Source: an uncultured Eubacteriales bacterium (lineage in GTDB: Bacteria > Bacillota > Clostridia > Oscillospirales > Oscillospiraceae). Taken from it: a stretch of DNA of 64,000 nt. The position numbers were made by a program, and so were the translations under genes. Below, one piece after another: positions 16,956-26,338 of the stretch. Each line of letters begins with the position of its first letter. The first letter of the stretch is position 1. The notes below the pieces were generated by a model. It ran no database searches, was not told the origin of the DNA, and saw only the letters and a program-made list of their open reading frames with translations. The stretch lies in the NCBI GenBank assembly GCA_900321275.1, contig ONVI01000003.1, positions 23,711 through 87,710 on the forward strand, in the 5' to 3' direction.

Positions 16956-18422
16956 ATGCGTAAATACGAATTCTGGTTTGTCGTCGGCTCGCAGTTTCTC
17001 TACGGGCCCGAAACCCTGGCGATTGTAGACGCCCGCGCAAAGGAAATGGCGGCAGAGCTCTCCAAGGTTCTCCCGTATCCGCTGGTCTACAAGGTGACCG
17101 CCAAGACCAACAAGGAGATTACCGACGTTGTCAAAGAGGCCAACTACCGCGATGAGTGCGCGGGTATCGTGACCTGGTGCCACACCTTCTCCCCGAGCAA
17201 GATGTGGATCGACGGCCTCAGAGATCTGCAGAAGCCCTGGCTCCACTTTGCCACCCAGTACAACAAGGAGATCCCGAATGACGAGATCGACATGGACTTC
17301 ATGAACCTCAACCAGGCCGCCCACGGCGACCGGGAGCACGGCTTCATCGGCGCGCGTCTGCGCAAGCCCAGAAAGATCGTCGCCGGCTACTGGCAGGACG
17401 CCAAGGTTCATAAGCGCATCGGCGACTGGATGAAGGCCGCCGTCGGCGTTGCCGTGTCGAAGGACATGAAGGTCATGCGCTTCGGCGACAACATGCGCGA
17501 GGTCGCCGTCACCGAGGGCGACAAGGTCGAAACACAGATCAAGCTCGGCTGGCAGGTCAACACCTGGGCCGTGGGCGATCTGGTGAAGGAAATGAACAAG
17601 GTCACCGAGGCCGAGATCGACGCGCTCGTCGCCGAGTATGAAAAGGCCTATGACATCGCCACCGACAATACCGCTGCCATCCGCTACCAGGCGAAGGAAG
17701 AGATCGCCATGAAGAAGATGCTGGATCGCGAGGGCTGCAAAGCCTTCTCCAACACCTTCCAGGATCTCTACGGCATGGAGCAGCTTCCCGGCCTCGCTTC
17801 CCAGCACCTGATGGCGCAGGGCTACGGCTACGGCGGCGAGGGCGACTGGAAGGTCAGCGCCATGACCGCCATCTTGAAAGCCATGGGCGAGGGCGGCAAC
17901 GGTGCCTCCGGCTTCATGGAGGACTACACCTACCATCTGGTTGAGGGACAGGAGTACTCCCTCGGCGCGCACATGCTCGAGGTCTGCCCCAGCCTCGCTG
18001 CCGGCAAGCCCCGGATCGAGACCCACCACCTCGGCATCGGCATGAATGAGAAGGATCCCGCTCGCCTCGTCTTCGAGGGCAAGGCCGGCAAGGGCATCGT
18101 CGTGTCGCTCATCGACATGGGCGGCAGAATGAGACTCATCGTGCAGGATATCGAGGCCGTCAAGCCCATTCTCCCCATGCCGAATCTGCCGGTGGCCCGC
18201 GTCATGTGGCGCGCAATGCCGGATCTGACCACGGGCGTGGAGTGCTGGATCACCGCCGGCGGCGCGCACCACACGGTGCTCAGCTACGACGTCTCCGCCG
18301 AGATGATGCGCGACTGGGCGCGGATGATGGATATCGAGTTTGTCCACATCACAAAGGACACAACGCCCGAGAAGCTGGAGGAAGAGCTGCTGGTCAAGGA
18401 TCTGATCTGGAAGTTAAAGTAA
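16956..18422 (+). CDS. araA: L-arabinose isomerase
   Basis: A 488-residue enzyme converting L-arabinose to L-ribulose, cytoplasmic and Mn-dependent. The N-terminus EFWFVVGSQFLYGPETL is diagnostic of AraA. The family glutamate and histidine ligand segments are present (GEGDWKVSAMTAILKAM near 295; GAHMLEVCPSLA near 345; GGAHHTVLSYDV near 440). Length is standard (about 490-500). It sits between the importer and the kinase in one operon under the AraR-like sites. Confidence 0.97.
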   Translation: MRKYEFWFVVGSQFLYGPETLAIVDARAKEMAAELSKVLPYPLVYKVTAKTNKEITDVVKEANYRDECAGIVTWCHTFSPSKMWIDGLRDLQKPWLHFATQYNKEIPNDEIDMDFMNLNQAAHGDREHGFIGARLRKPRKIVAGYWQDAKVHKRIGDWMKAAVGVAVSKDMKVMRFGDNMREVAVTEGDKVETQIKLGWQVNTWAVGDLVKEMNKVTEAEIDALVAEYEKAYDIATDNTAAIRYQAKEEIAMKKMLDREGCKAFSNTFQDLYGMEQLPGLASQHLMAQGYGYGGEGDWKVSAMTAILKAMGEGGNGASGFMEDYTYHLVEGQEYSLGAHMLEVCPSLAAGKPRIETHHLGIGMNEKDPARLVFEGKAGKGIVVSLIDMGGRMRLIVQDIEAVKPILPMPNLPVARVMWRAMPDLTTGVECWITAGGAHHTVLSYDVSAEMMRDWARMMDIEFVHITKDTTPEKLEEELLVKDLIWKLK

Positions 18423-18431
18423 GGAGAAGCC

Positions 18432-19985
18432 ATGGATCTTACAAAAACTGCGCTCGGCATTGAGCTGGGCTCGACCCGCATCAAGGCCGTACTGATCGAC
18501 GAAAAGCACATCCCCATCGCTTCCGGCGATTTTGAATGGGAAAATCAACTGGTAAACGGTATCTGGACCTACTCCATGGACATGGTGCATAAGGGGGTTC
18601 AGACCTGCTTTGCCAATCTCAAGGCCGATGTCAAAGCCAAATTCGGCGCAGAGTTCACCACGGTCGGCGCCATTGGCGTATCCGCGATGATGCACGGCTA
18701 TCTGCCCTTTGACAAGGACGGAAAGCAGCTTGCGGAGTTCCGTACCTGGCGCAACACCATCACCGGCGAGGCAGCCGAAAAGCTCACAAACCTCTTCGGT
18801 TTCAACATTCCCCAGCGCTGGAGTATTGCACATCTCTATCAGGCTATGCTCAACGGGGAGGAGCATGTGAAGAATATTGCCTATCTGACCACGCTGGCGG
18901 GCTATATCCACTGGCAGCTCACCGGCGAGAAGGTCATGGGCGTGGGCGAAGCCTCCGGCATGTTCCCGATCGACAGCACGAAATGCGACTACGACGTGAC
19001 CATGCTCCTGAAGTTCGAAACGCTGACCGGCACCGACCTGCGCACGATACTGCCCAAGGTGCTTCCTGCCGGTGCAAGGGCCGGAACGCTCACCGAGGCG
19101 GGCGCTCGCTTCCTCGATCCGACCGGCACGCTCAAGCCCGGCATTCCCGTGGCCCCCTGCGAGGGCGACGCGGGCACCGGTATGGCGGCGACCAACTCCG
19201 TTCGCGTCCGTACCGGCAACGTCTCGGCGGGCACGTCGGACTTTGCGATGATCGTCACGGACAAGCCCCTCGGCGTCCACCGCGAGATCGACATGGTGAC
19301 CACGCCGGACGGCCTGCCCGTCGCGATGGTTCACTGCAACAACTGCACCAGCGACATCAACGCCTGGGTCAACCTCTTCTTTGAGTTCTGCGATCTCACA
19401 GACGCCGAGGAGAACAAGCCCGAGCTGTATGTAAAGCTGTTCAAAAAAGCGCTGGAGGGCGATCCCGACTGCGGCGGGCTGATGAGCTTCAACTACTTCT
19501 CCGGCGAGGGCGTAACCGATCTGGACGAGGGACGCCCGATTTTTGCCAGAACGCCCGACGCAAAGTTCACCCTGGCAAACTTCATGCGCGCACACATCCT
19601 CTCCGCACTGGCAACGCTCAAGATCGGCCTCGATATCCTGACGAGAACCGAACGCGTGGAGATCGACAAGCTCTACGGTCACGGCGGCTTCTTCAAGACG
19701 CCGGAGGTCGGGCAGCGGATGCTCTCCGCCGCAGTCGGCGCGCCGGTTTCGGTGATGGAGACAGCGGGCGAGGGCGGCCCCTACGGCATGGCCCTGCTCG
19801 CGGCCTACATGCTCTGGAAGCGTGAGGGCGAGAGCCTGCCGGATTATTTGGACAAAAGAGTTTTCGCCGACGCAAAATCCATGACGCTCATGGCGGACGA
19901 GAAGGACGTCGAGGGCTTCAACAGCTTCCTGAGCCGCTACAAGAAGGCCCTGCCGATGGAGAAATGCGCCACGCAGGTTCTCTGA
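18432..19985 (+). CDS. FGGY-family sugar kinase, probable L-ribulokinase
   Basis: A 517-residue ASKHA-fold kinase with N-terminal [17 protein letters not shown] phosphate-1 motif and C-terminal adenosine motif ([25 protein letters not shown]). Located 9 nt after araA and before araD, it very likely phosphorylates L-ribulose to L-ribulose-5-phosphate. Sequence resembles the clostridial FGGY kinases often annotated xylulokinase or ATPase rather than E. coli AraB, so specificity rests on context. Confidence 0.85.
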   Translation: MDLTKTALGIELGSTRIKAVLIDEKHIPIASGDFEWENQLVNGIWTYSMDMVHKGVQTCFANLKADVKAKFGAEFTTVGAIGVSAMMHGYLPFDKDGKQLAEFRTWRNTITGEAAEKLTNLFGFNIPQRWSIAHLYQAMLNGEEHVKNIAYLTTLAGYIHWQLTGEKVMGVGEASGMFPIDSTKCDYDVTMLLKFETLTGTDLRTILPKVLPAGARAGTLTEAGARFLDPTGTLKPGIPVAPCEGDAGTGMAATNSVRVRTGNVSAGTSDFAMIVTDKPLGVHREIDMVTTPDGLPVAMVHCNNCTSDINAWVNLFFEFCDLTDAEENKPELYVKLFKKALEGDPDCGGLMSFNYFSGEGVTDLDEGRPIFARTPDAKFTLANFMRAHILSALATLKIGLDILTRTERVEIDKLYGHGGFFKTPEVGQRMLSAAVGAPVSVMETAGEGGPYGMALLAAYMLWKREGESLPDYLDKRVFADAKSMTLMADEKDVEGFNSFLSRYKKALPMEKCATQVL

Positions 19986-19998
19986 GAAACACAAAAAG

Positions 19999-20031
19999 AT
20001 CAGTCGGCCGGAATTCTCTGGCCGACTGACT
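19999..20031 (+). promoter_or_regulatory. Intercistronic stem-loop before araD
   Basis: AGTCGGCC and GGCCGACT pair around GGAATTCTCT in the 67-nt gap between the kinase and araD. No T-run follows, so it is probably an mRNA processing or stability element rather than a terminator. Confidence 0.5.
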
Positions 20032-20052
20032 GTCAAAGAAAGGGATACCAAG

Positions 20053-20748
20053 ATGCTGGAAGAACTGAAAAAAATCGTCTGTGAAGCGAATCTGCTTTTG
20101 CCGCAGTACGGGCTCGTGACCTTCACCTGGGGCAACGTCTCCGGCATTGACCGGGAACAGGGACTTGTCGTCATCAAGCCCTCGGGCGTGGATTATAACG
20201 GCATGACCCCTGAGGACATGGTGGTAGTCGATCTGGACGGCAAGCGCGTCGAAGGCAAGTGGAAGCCCTCCAGCGATACCGCAACCCATGTGGAGATTTA
20301 CAAAGCTTTCCCGGTACTCGGCGGCGTCATCCACACCCATTCAAGCTTTGCGACATCCTGGGCGCAGGCGGGTAGAAGCATCCCCTGCTACGGCACCACC
20401 CACGCAGACTATTTCTATGGCGACATTCCCTGTGTCCGATGCCTGACGAAGGAAGAGATCGCGGAAGGCTATGAGCGCAATACCGGCGTGCTGATCGTGA
20501 ATGAATTTATCAGGCTCGGACTGGATCCTGTTGCCGTGCCGGGGTGCCTCTGCAAGAATCACGGACCCTTCGCCTGGGGCAAGGATCCCCATGACGCGGT
20601 CCACAATGCGGTCGTGATGGAGGAATGCGCGAAGATGGCTTACCGCTGCGAGCTGATCAATCCGGAGGTAAAACCGGCGCCTCAGGAGCTGCAGGACAAG
20701 CACTATCTGCGCAAGCACGGTAAAAACGCCTACTACGGCCAGGGCTGA
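20053..20748 (+). CDS. araD: L-ribulose-5-phosphate 4-epimerase
   Basis: A 231-residue class II aldolase-fold epimerase giving D-xylulose-5-phosphate. Visible features: TWGNVSGID and [10 protein letters not shown] near the N-terminus, zinc-ligand [12 protein letters not shown] (two histidines near residue 95), KNHGPFAWG (third histidine) and the C-terminal [16 protein letters not shown] carrying the catalytic tyrosine. Length is exactly usual for AraD. Completes araA-kinase-araD. Confidence 0.96.
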   Translation: MLEELKKIVCEANLLLPQYGLVTFTWGNVSGIDREQGLVVIKPSGVDYNGMTPEDMVVVDLDGKRVEGKWKPSSDTATHVEIYKAFPVLGGVIHTHSSFATSWAQAGRSIPCYGTTHADYFYGDIPCVRCLTKEEIAEGYERNTGVLIVNEFIRLGLDPVAVPGCLCKNHGPFAWGKDPHDAVHNAVVMEECAKMAYRCELINPEVKPAPQELQDKHYLRKHGKNAYYGQG

Positions 20749-20764
20749 ACAGAAATGAATACGT

Positions 20765-20913
20765 TTATCCGATAGAACAGTTTGAATCTTTCCGGCCGGA
20801 TTTGAGCCAGGCTTCGTGATCAGACTTGACCATACACAAAGTATGCTCTGCGTCCGCTGCCTTGCCTGACGCAAATCTGTCTCGGAAATCTTTCAAACCG
20901 CCTTATCGGATAA
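20765..20913. repeat. Long imperfect palindrome, possible diverged family A element
   Basis: TTATCCGATA at the left end and TATCGGATAA at the right bound a 149-bp imperfect palindrome with inner pairs such as CAGGC/GCCTG. The central hairpin CATACacaaaGTATG shares the ATAC-acaaa-GTAT core with repeat family A, although the ends differ. It lies between araD and a convergent operon. Confidence 0.6.
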
Positions 20914-20928
20914 TAGTATAATAACAGA

Positions 20929-20969
20929 ACACGGCCATGAACCGATCAAACTTCGGTTCATGGCCGTGT
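20929..20969. terminator. Strong bidirectional terminator
   Basis: A 17-bp perfect stem (ACACGGCCATGAACCGA and its complement) with a 7-nt loop separates convergent araD and the MalG-type permease gene. Confidence 0.8.
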
Positions 20970-20980
20970 CACTTATATCG

Positions 20981-21841
20981 TTATCCCTTGACCGCGCCGC
21001 TGGTCATACCGGCGATGATCTGCTCCTGGAAGATGATATAGCCCAGGATGGAGGGGATAATGGAAATCACGATAGCTGCGTACATGGAGACGTAGTCCGT
21101 GGAAAACTGGTTGGTAAAGTAACGGATACCAACCTGCACGGTGCGCAGCTTCTCGGACGAGACGATGAGGTTTGCGAACACAAACTCATTCCAGCAGGTC
21201 AGAAATTCAAAGGTCGCGGCAGTGACGATGCCCGTGCGGCTCAAGGGCAGGATCAGGTAGAAAAAGCGCCCGAAGAAACCGCAACCATCGATGTACGCTG
21301 CCTCCTCCAGCTCCATCGGGACAGAGTCCATCAGGCCGCGGATGAGGAAGGTGGACATCGGGATACCGATCGCACAGTAAAGCAGGATCATGCCGCCGTA
21401 GGTGTTATAGAGCCCCAGTTTGTTGATGATAACAAAGTAGGGAACCATCAGCGCGTTCAGTGGTACAAGGATGCCCGCTGTGAAGAGCGTGAAGATCTTC
21501 TCGCGCCCCTTGAAGCGGAAGCGGGAGATGCAGTACGCGCCCATGCTGGCGATAATGACGTTGACGGCAGTAGCGGCCAGACCCACGAAGACGGAGTTCA
21601 AGAGCATCCGACCGAGACCCGCGACGGCTAGAGCGTTGACATAGTTCTGCCACTGGGGAACCTTCGGCAGCGCGAAGGGAGAGCCCGCGAGGAACTCAAA
21701 GTTCGTTTTCAGTGAGGAAATGATCAGCCAGATCAGGGGGAAGAGGGTGTAGACCGCGAAGAAGATAATCAGAATCCAGCGGATGATTGCCAGAAGCAGA
21801 TCCTTCCCGTGCAGGGGGGCATGGATTTTATTCTCGCTCAT
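20981..21841 (-). CDS. Carbohydrate ABC transporter permease (MalG type)
   Basis: A 286-residue inner-membrane permease of the CUT1/MalG family with six hydrophobic segments and the EAA loop EEAAYIDGCGFFGRFFYLILPLSRTG (near residue 180). Starts overlap the MalF-type gene stop by 4 nt (ATGA). Partner of the next gene in importing an oligosaccharide or glycoside. The operon has no ATPase gene, so a shared MsmK-like ATPase elsewhere must energise it. Position beside the sulfoquinovosidase gene makes sulfoquinovosyl glycerol or SQ a plausible cargo (inference). Confidence 0.9.
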   Translation of the reverse strand: MSENKIHAPLHGKDLLLAIIRWILIIFFAVYTLFPLIWLIISSLKTNFEFLAGSPFALPKVPQWQNYVNALAVAGLGRMLLNSVFVGLAATAVNVIIASMGAYCISRFRFKGREKIFTLFTAGILVPLNALMVPYFVIINKLGLYNTYGGMILLYCAIGIPMSTFLIRGLMDSVPMELEEAAYIDGCGFFGRFFYLILPLSRTGIVTAATFEFLTCWNEFVFANLIVSSEKLRTVQVGIRYFTNQFSTDYVSMYAAIVISIIPSILGYIIFQEQIIAGMTSGAVKG

Positions 21842-22758
21842 TTCACAGCCCTCCTTGCTTTTTTGAGGGCGCGGAGCTGTTTTGCCTGTTCGCTGCGCCC
21901 TTCAAAGAGCTTGCGGATGCAGACAATGAAGATGACCCCCACGATGATGAGCACCACGGCGGAGGCGCTGGCCACACCGTAGTTGGTGTCCTGCATCTTC
22001 TTGTACATGTACAGCACAATGGTGGACGTGGTGTTGGCGGGCTGACCATTCGTGAGCATGTAGACCTGCTCAAACTGTCTGAGGCCCATGACGCTCGCCA
22101 AGGTGATGCACGTCAGCAGGGAAGTGTTTTTTATCAGCGGGATGGTGATGTAGATCGCCTGCTGAAAATCCGTCGCCCCGTCGATAACCGCCGCCTCGTA
22201 GTAGGAGCTGTCGATCGTGGTGATGTCCGCCATCATGATGACCATGTAATAGCCGATGTAGAACACCCAGTAGATCAGCACGGCGGGGAAGGCTGTCTCT
22301 ATCGTTCCCAGCCAGTCCCGCGCGAGATGCCCGAGGCCGACTGCGCGAAGCAGACCGTTGAGAAGGCCAGTGTCCGCGCTGTAAATGGCGCGCCACAAGG
22401 TGGCCAGCGCAATGCCGGAAATGACCTGCGGGAAGAAGTAGACCGTGCGGAAGAACTTCCATCCCTTTGGCTTGCGTGAGAGGATGATTGCCATCACCAT
22501 CGCCAGCGGCACCTGGATGAAGCCCGCGACCAGCGCCCAGATCACGTTGTTGATAACCGAACGGGTGAAAGCCTTGTCCTTATAGAGCAGCAGATAATTC
22601 TTGAAGCCTCTGGCAATGGGGGCGGAAATGCCGTTCCATTTCAGAAAGCTGACTACGACCACGTAGATGACGGGAATTATGAAGAAGATCACCATGACCA
22701 CGATTGCCGGGAGCAGAAAAGCGATCAGGGGACCTCTGTCAGAGCGTTCAAGTTTCAA
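21838..22758 (-). CDS. Carbohydrate ABC transporter permease (MalF type)
   Basis: A 306-residue MalF-family permease with six hydrophobic segments and an EAA loop (YYEAAVIDGATDFQQAIYITIPLIK). The start is TTG at 22758 with AGGAGGTGGG 4-10 nt upstream. It follows the binding-protein gene across a strong stem-loop and overlaps the MalG-type gene by 4 nt. Confidence 0.9.
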   Translation of the reverse strand: MKLERSDRGPLIAFLLPAIVVMVIFFIIPVIYVVVVSFLKWNGISAPIARGFKNYLLLYKDKAFTRSVINNVIWALVAGFIQVPLAMVMAIILSRKPKGWKFFRTVYFFPQVISGIALATLWRAIYSADTGLLNGLLRAVGLGHLARDWLGTIETAFPAVLIYWVFYIGYYMVIMMADITTIDSSYYEAAVIDGATDFQQAIYITIPLIKNTSLLTCITLASVMGLRQFEQVYMLTNGQPANTTSTIVLYMYKKMQDTNYGVASASAVVLIIVGVIFIVCIRKLFEGRSEQAKQLRALKKARRAVK

Positions 22759-22788
22759 AAACCCACCTCCTATGGATCAAAGAAGAAA

Positions 22789-22816
22789 ACAGGCTGCGGT
22801 TTTCACCGCAGCCTGT
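22789..22816 (-). terminator. Attenuator stem-loop after the family 1 binding-protein gene
   Basis: ACAGGCTGCGGT pairs perfectly with ACCGCAGCCTGT around a 4-nt loop; on the minus strand TTTTC follows. It lies between binding-protein stop and permease start and should reduce readthrough to the permeases. Confidence 0.7.
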
Positions 22817-22830
22817 CAGCGGATCAACAA

Positions 22831-24105
22831 TTATTCGGCCAGCTCGATGGCAGTCTGGAGCTGATCAACAAAGCCCTCTTCGTCAATCTGGTTCAAAACC
22901 AGGGCGGAGACGGCGGCAGGGAACTCCGTGGAGAAGGCCGTCGGGAAAGCGCCGTTGACGTGGAGGATGGTGTAGCTTGCGTTGTTGGAAATCTCGGTGA
23001 ACTTCTGGGAGATCAGAGAGGTTTCGGGAGACGGGGTGTATTTAATGAAGAACATTGCGCCGGAGCTGAGCGCCCACTCGGAGACGCGCTCAGGATCGGA
23101 GATGTACTGCAGGAACTTGACAACGGCTGCTTCCTTCGCGGGATCATCCTGCTTGGCAGCGGCCAGGAAGCCCTGAACGGTGGTCACAAGACCCTTGCCG
23201 TCGCCCTTACCGCCTTCGTAAACGGGATTGGTGGCAACGTCGCACACGTCGGCGAGCTTCACGCCGTCAACGGCGTTGTCATCCTTGTAGAGGTTGGCAA
23301 TCCACCAGGGGCCGTTGAGGTAAACGGCAGTGTCGCGGGCGATGAAATGGCCATTGACATCGGAGGCGGTGGCGGAAACGGCGCCGTCGAAGGTATAGTT
23401 GTACATTTCCTTGAGGACCTTGGCGGCCTCAACAAAAGCGGGGTTATCCAGACCGTCGGCATAGACATCCTTACCGCCAATGGCTTCCACGATCAGCGAG
23501 TACCAGAGCATGGAGGACCAGGCGTTGTCGCCCGCCATCTGACCCATGGCGTTGAAGCCTGCAGCCTTGACGTCCTTGCACATCTGGAAGAACTCGTCAT
23601 AGGTAGCGGGGAAGTGATCCCAACCGGCAGCCTTCAGAATCTCAACATTATAGACGAGGGGGAACACAGCGGCCTCGAAGGGGAGGATGCTGACCTTGCC
23701 GTCGACAGACCAGGCGTCAAATGCGCCGTCAGTGAAGTTCTCACCCCAGCCCTCATTCAGGTAGGGAGTCAGATCCATGAACTTGCCGGATTCCGCGTAA
23801 GCCTTGATATCAAAGGTGGTGTCCAGCACGCAGAGGTCAGGGGCGTTGCCCGTGGTGATGGTGGTGCGGATCTTGTCACGGTAGGCCTGATAGTCGGTCT
23901 GTTCCTCGACGACGACCTTGATCTTGCCGGCGTTCTCTGCGTTAAAGTCCTCGATCATCTTGGACATGTAGGCGGCCTTGGAGTCGGTGCCGACCCAGAT
24001 GCTGGGGAAGTTGATGATGATCTCATCATCAGCGTACGCGGGCATGGAAGCGACCAGGCCGAATACCATGACCAGAGTCAGAAGCAGAGCGAAGGTTTTT
24101 TTCAT
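22831..24105 (-). CDS. Extracellular solute-binding protein family 1 (SQ or SQ-glycoside binder candidate)
   Basis: A 424-residue SBP_bac_1 (maltose-binding fold) protein. The ATG at 24105 starts the signal peptide and has AAGGAG 9 nt upstream; the open frame extends 6 codons further. The signal peptide ends MPAYA-DD with no cysteine. Family signs: NAPDLCVLDTTFDIKAYAESGKFMDLTPYL near residue 100, and AVYLNGPWWIANLYKDD near 265. Its operon delivers two MalFG-type permeases and sits next to the GH31 sulfoquinovosidase-like gene, comparable in logic to SmoF-type sulfoquinovosyl glycerol binders; ligand is inferred. Confidence 0.85.
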   Translation of the reverse strand: MKKTFALLLTLVMVFGLVASMPAYADDEIIINFPSIWVGTDSKAAYMSKMIEDFNAENAGKIKVVVEEQTDYQAYRDKIRTTITTGNAPDLCVLDTTFDIKAYAESGKFMDLTPYLNEGWGENFTDGAFDAWSVDGKVSILPFEAAVFPLVYNVEILKAAGWDHFPATYDEFFQMCKDVKAAGFNAMGQMAGDNAWSSMLWYSLIVEAIGGKDVYADGLDNPAFVEAAKVLKEMYNYTFDGAVSATASDVNGHFIARDTAVYLNGPWWIANLYKDDNAVDGVKLADVCDVATNPVYEGGKGDGKGLVTTVQGFLAAAKQDDPAKEAAVVKFLQYISDPERVSEWALSSGAMFFIKYTPSPETSLISQKFTEISNNASYTILHVNGAFPTAFSTEFPAAVSALVLNQIDEEGFVDQLQTAIELAE

Positions 24106-24185
24106 GATTACTCTCCTTTTCATTTTTTTAATTAACAGTTTTAATCAATTGCTTTAATAAAAAAGCACTTGACTGGTACACAATT

Positions 24186-24214
24186 ATTATAGTGAGACCA
24201 TACAGCTTTGTAAA
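24186..24214 (-). promoter_or_regulatory. Promoter of the MalFG-type importer operon
   Basis: On the minus strand TTTACA (24214-24209), a 17-nt spacer and TATAAT (24191-24186) lie about 80 nt ahead of the binding-protein start. The importer can thus be transcribed separately from the GH31 operon upstream. The 207-bp gap holds nothing else recognisable. Confidence 0.7.
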
Positions 24215-24312
24215 GCCCCCTTTGCCTTACAAAACGTAGATTTTGAACCTTGAAATTTGTCAATCATGCACAAAAGAAACGGAGATATGCAAAAAACTAT
24301 AACACAGCTTTA

Positions 24313-26325
24313 TCAGTTTTGACGATTCTGCTGTATGGCGTTCAATTCGGCAAAGAGAGGCGCGAAGGGAGAGGCAGCACGATAGAACACGGGGGGCTGT
24401 CCCAGCGGAGCGGGGACAGTGACGCGGCCGCCCGTATAGCGCTCGCCGCTCCAGAGCTGTATCCATTCGCCGGAAGGAAGCCACAGTGCACGGGTATCGG
24501 CACCGGCCTCAACCACTGGGGCCACCAGCACGTCCGGGCCGAGAAGGTAGCTGTACAGCTTTTGATCCCAGGCCTCCGGTGCGTCTGGATCGGCCAGAAA
24601 GAGCGGGCGCATCACGGGCAGGGAGCGTTCCGTGTTCTCGCTTACGCAGAATGCAAGGTAGGGGAGCAACGCGTCGTGCAGCCGGGAAAGCCGCGCGGCG
24701 GCTGCGATGATACGCTCGCTGTCGTAGAGCTGCACATTGGAATCCGGACGGTTGCCCTCGTGAGTGCGGATGACCGGTGTAAAGCAGGCAAATTCCAGCC
24801 AGCGCAGCAGCAGTTCCTCATCCCGATGGAGATGGAAGAGCGTAGTGTAGCCGCCCGCATCGCAGGTGTGCAGGCCGTAGCCCGACATGCCGAGCGTCAG
24901 CGCCGCAGTGACGACGGAGGGGAGACCGTCGTCCTCCGACCAGTCGACGTTCTGATCGCCGCCCCAGATGAGGGTGGCGTATCGCTGGCTGCCCGCCGCG
25001 CCCGCGCGCATAAAGAACACGCATTCGCCGAGCTTGCCAGCTTCCTCCACAGCCTCGCGGTTGCATTTGGCCCAGAGCATCGGCCAGGCGTTATGCAGTT
25101 TAAGACCGCTGCCGCCCGCGCAGACCGCGTCCGCCGGGAGATATTCACCGAAGTCCGCCATCCAGCCCTTGAAGCCCAAGCCGATGAGATTCTTCTTGAT
25201 GACGTTTTTGTACCATTCAAACGCGGCGGGCATGCTCAAATCGACCACGCCGCAGTCATATTCACCAAAGTCAAACAGATAGTCCGAGCCGTCGGCGCGC
25301 TTGACGAAATAGCTCTTTTCCGCGGCCTCGCGGAAGAGCACGCCGCCCTCCACCAGATAGGGGTTGATATAGCCCATCCAGGCAGTCCCGGCGTCTCCTG
25401 CGATGACCTGGTCAAGACCGGGGTAGAGCTCGCGATTCCAGCGCCAGTCCCATTGCAGGCGCTTGCCGAAGGAAGTGACGCGCTTGCCCTCCCAATCCTG
25501 AATCCAGACCGCGGAGACGTCCACGCCACCCTTCCGGCAGCGCTCCGCCATCTCAAGGGCACGCGCTGTCCCGCCCTGTACGCCGAGCCAGATCCCCTTC
25601 ATTGCCCAATCGGGCAGTGCGAGCTGACGCCCAAGCAGCGCGCCGAGCCTGTCCAGCAGCTCCGCATAGGAAGCGCCGCAGCTGAGGACGAGGCGCATTT
25701 GCGGCGTCCAGAGCATGAGCTCGTGATAATCTGCTTCGCGGAAATCAAGCTCCGCATATTCGTAGTTTTCCAGATGCGCAAAGTACAGGCGCGAGGAGAC
25801 GAAGGTAGGCTGGGGAAAGAAGGTGGTGTAATAGTCCCCGCCGCTGCCGTCTAAGGCGTCGGCCAGGCGCGTGATCTCGCTCAGCTTATTGCGGCCAACA
25901 CCCTGTTCCCGCGTCCAGATGGGGTAATTGCGCCCACGCAGATCGAGTGCGGAAAACTGCTCACCGCCGCCGGTCACATGCTCGCCGGGCTCAGCGTGCA
26001 TCCGCAGCCAGAGGCGGTTGACGCGCACATCGCCGCAGCTTCCATCCAGCCGCAGCAGGCCGTTCGCCTCGGTGAAGGAGAGCCGGTATTCGCCGTCCAG
26101 CGCGGGGTGGGAAAAACGCAGGCACTCGCCGTCCGCGCCGAGAAAACGCAGCGCCAGGCGCTCATCCAGGCGGTCGCGAATCGTAAAGTTGCCGCGGAAC
26201 ATGGAGATGTCCTCGCGCCCCATGCCGAGAAAGAGCGCGGGAGCTTCCGGGGTGTGGCGCAGCAGGAGCCGGTCGTCATACCGGAGCTCCAGCGCGCCGG
26301 GAGCAGGATATTGAAAATGGAACAT
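24313..26325 (-). CDS. GH31 glycosidase, probable sulfoquinovosidase (YihQ-like)
   Basis: A 670-residue GH31 enzyme predicted to release sulfoquinovose from its glycosides (EC 3.2.1.199 activity). The nucleophile segment GWMADFGEYLP puts Asp at 391; acid/base GGDQNVDWS puts Asp at 457. The residues that read the sulfonate in E. coli YihQ (Gln288, Arg301, Trp304, Tyr508) all have counterparts: Gln276 in IQDWEGKR, Arg289 and Trp292 in FGKRLQW, and Tyr493 in GGYTTLF. This combination is diagnostic of the sulfoquinovosidase subgroup against plain alpha-glucosidases. No signal peptide, so it acts in the cytoplasm after uptake. It is the last gene of a minus operon with DUF624 and isomerase genes. 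Confidence 0.9.
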   Translation of the reverse strand: MFHFQYPAPGALELRYDDRLLLRHTPEAPALFLGMGREDISMFRGNFTIRDRLDERLALRFLGADGECLRFSHPALDGEYRLSFTEANGLLRLDGSCGDVRVNRLWLRMHAEPGEHVTGGGEQFSALDLRGRNYPIWTREQGVGRNKLSEITRLADALDGSGGDYYTTFFPQPTFVSSRLYFAHLENYEYAELDFREADYHELMLWTPQMRLVLSCGASYAELLDRLGALLGRQLALPDWAMKGIWLGVQGGTARALEMAERCRKGGVDVSAVWIQDWEGKRVTSFGKRLQWDWRWNRELYPGLDQVIAGDAGTAWMGYINPYLVEGGVLFREAAEKSYFVKRADGSDYLFDFGEYDCGVVDLSMPAAFEWYKNVIKKNLIGLGFKGWMADFGEYLPADAVCAGGSGLKLHNAWPMLWAKCNREAVEEAGKLGECVFFMRAGAAGSQRYATLIWGGDQNVDWSEDDGLPSVVTAALTLGMSGYGLHTCDAGGYTTLFHLHRDEELLLRWLEFACFTPVIRTHEGNRPDSNVQLYDSERIIAAAARLSRLHDALLPYLAFCVSENTERSLPVMRPLFLADPDAPEAWDQKLYSYLLGPDVLVAPVVEAGADTRALWLPSGEWIQLWSGERYTGGRVTVPAPLGQPPVFYRAASPFAPLFAELNAIQQNRQN

Positions 26326-26338
26326 AGCTTCCTCCCAA

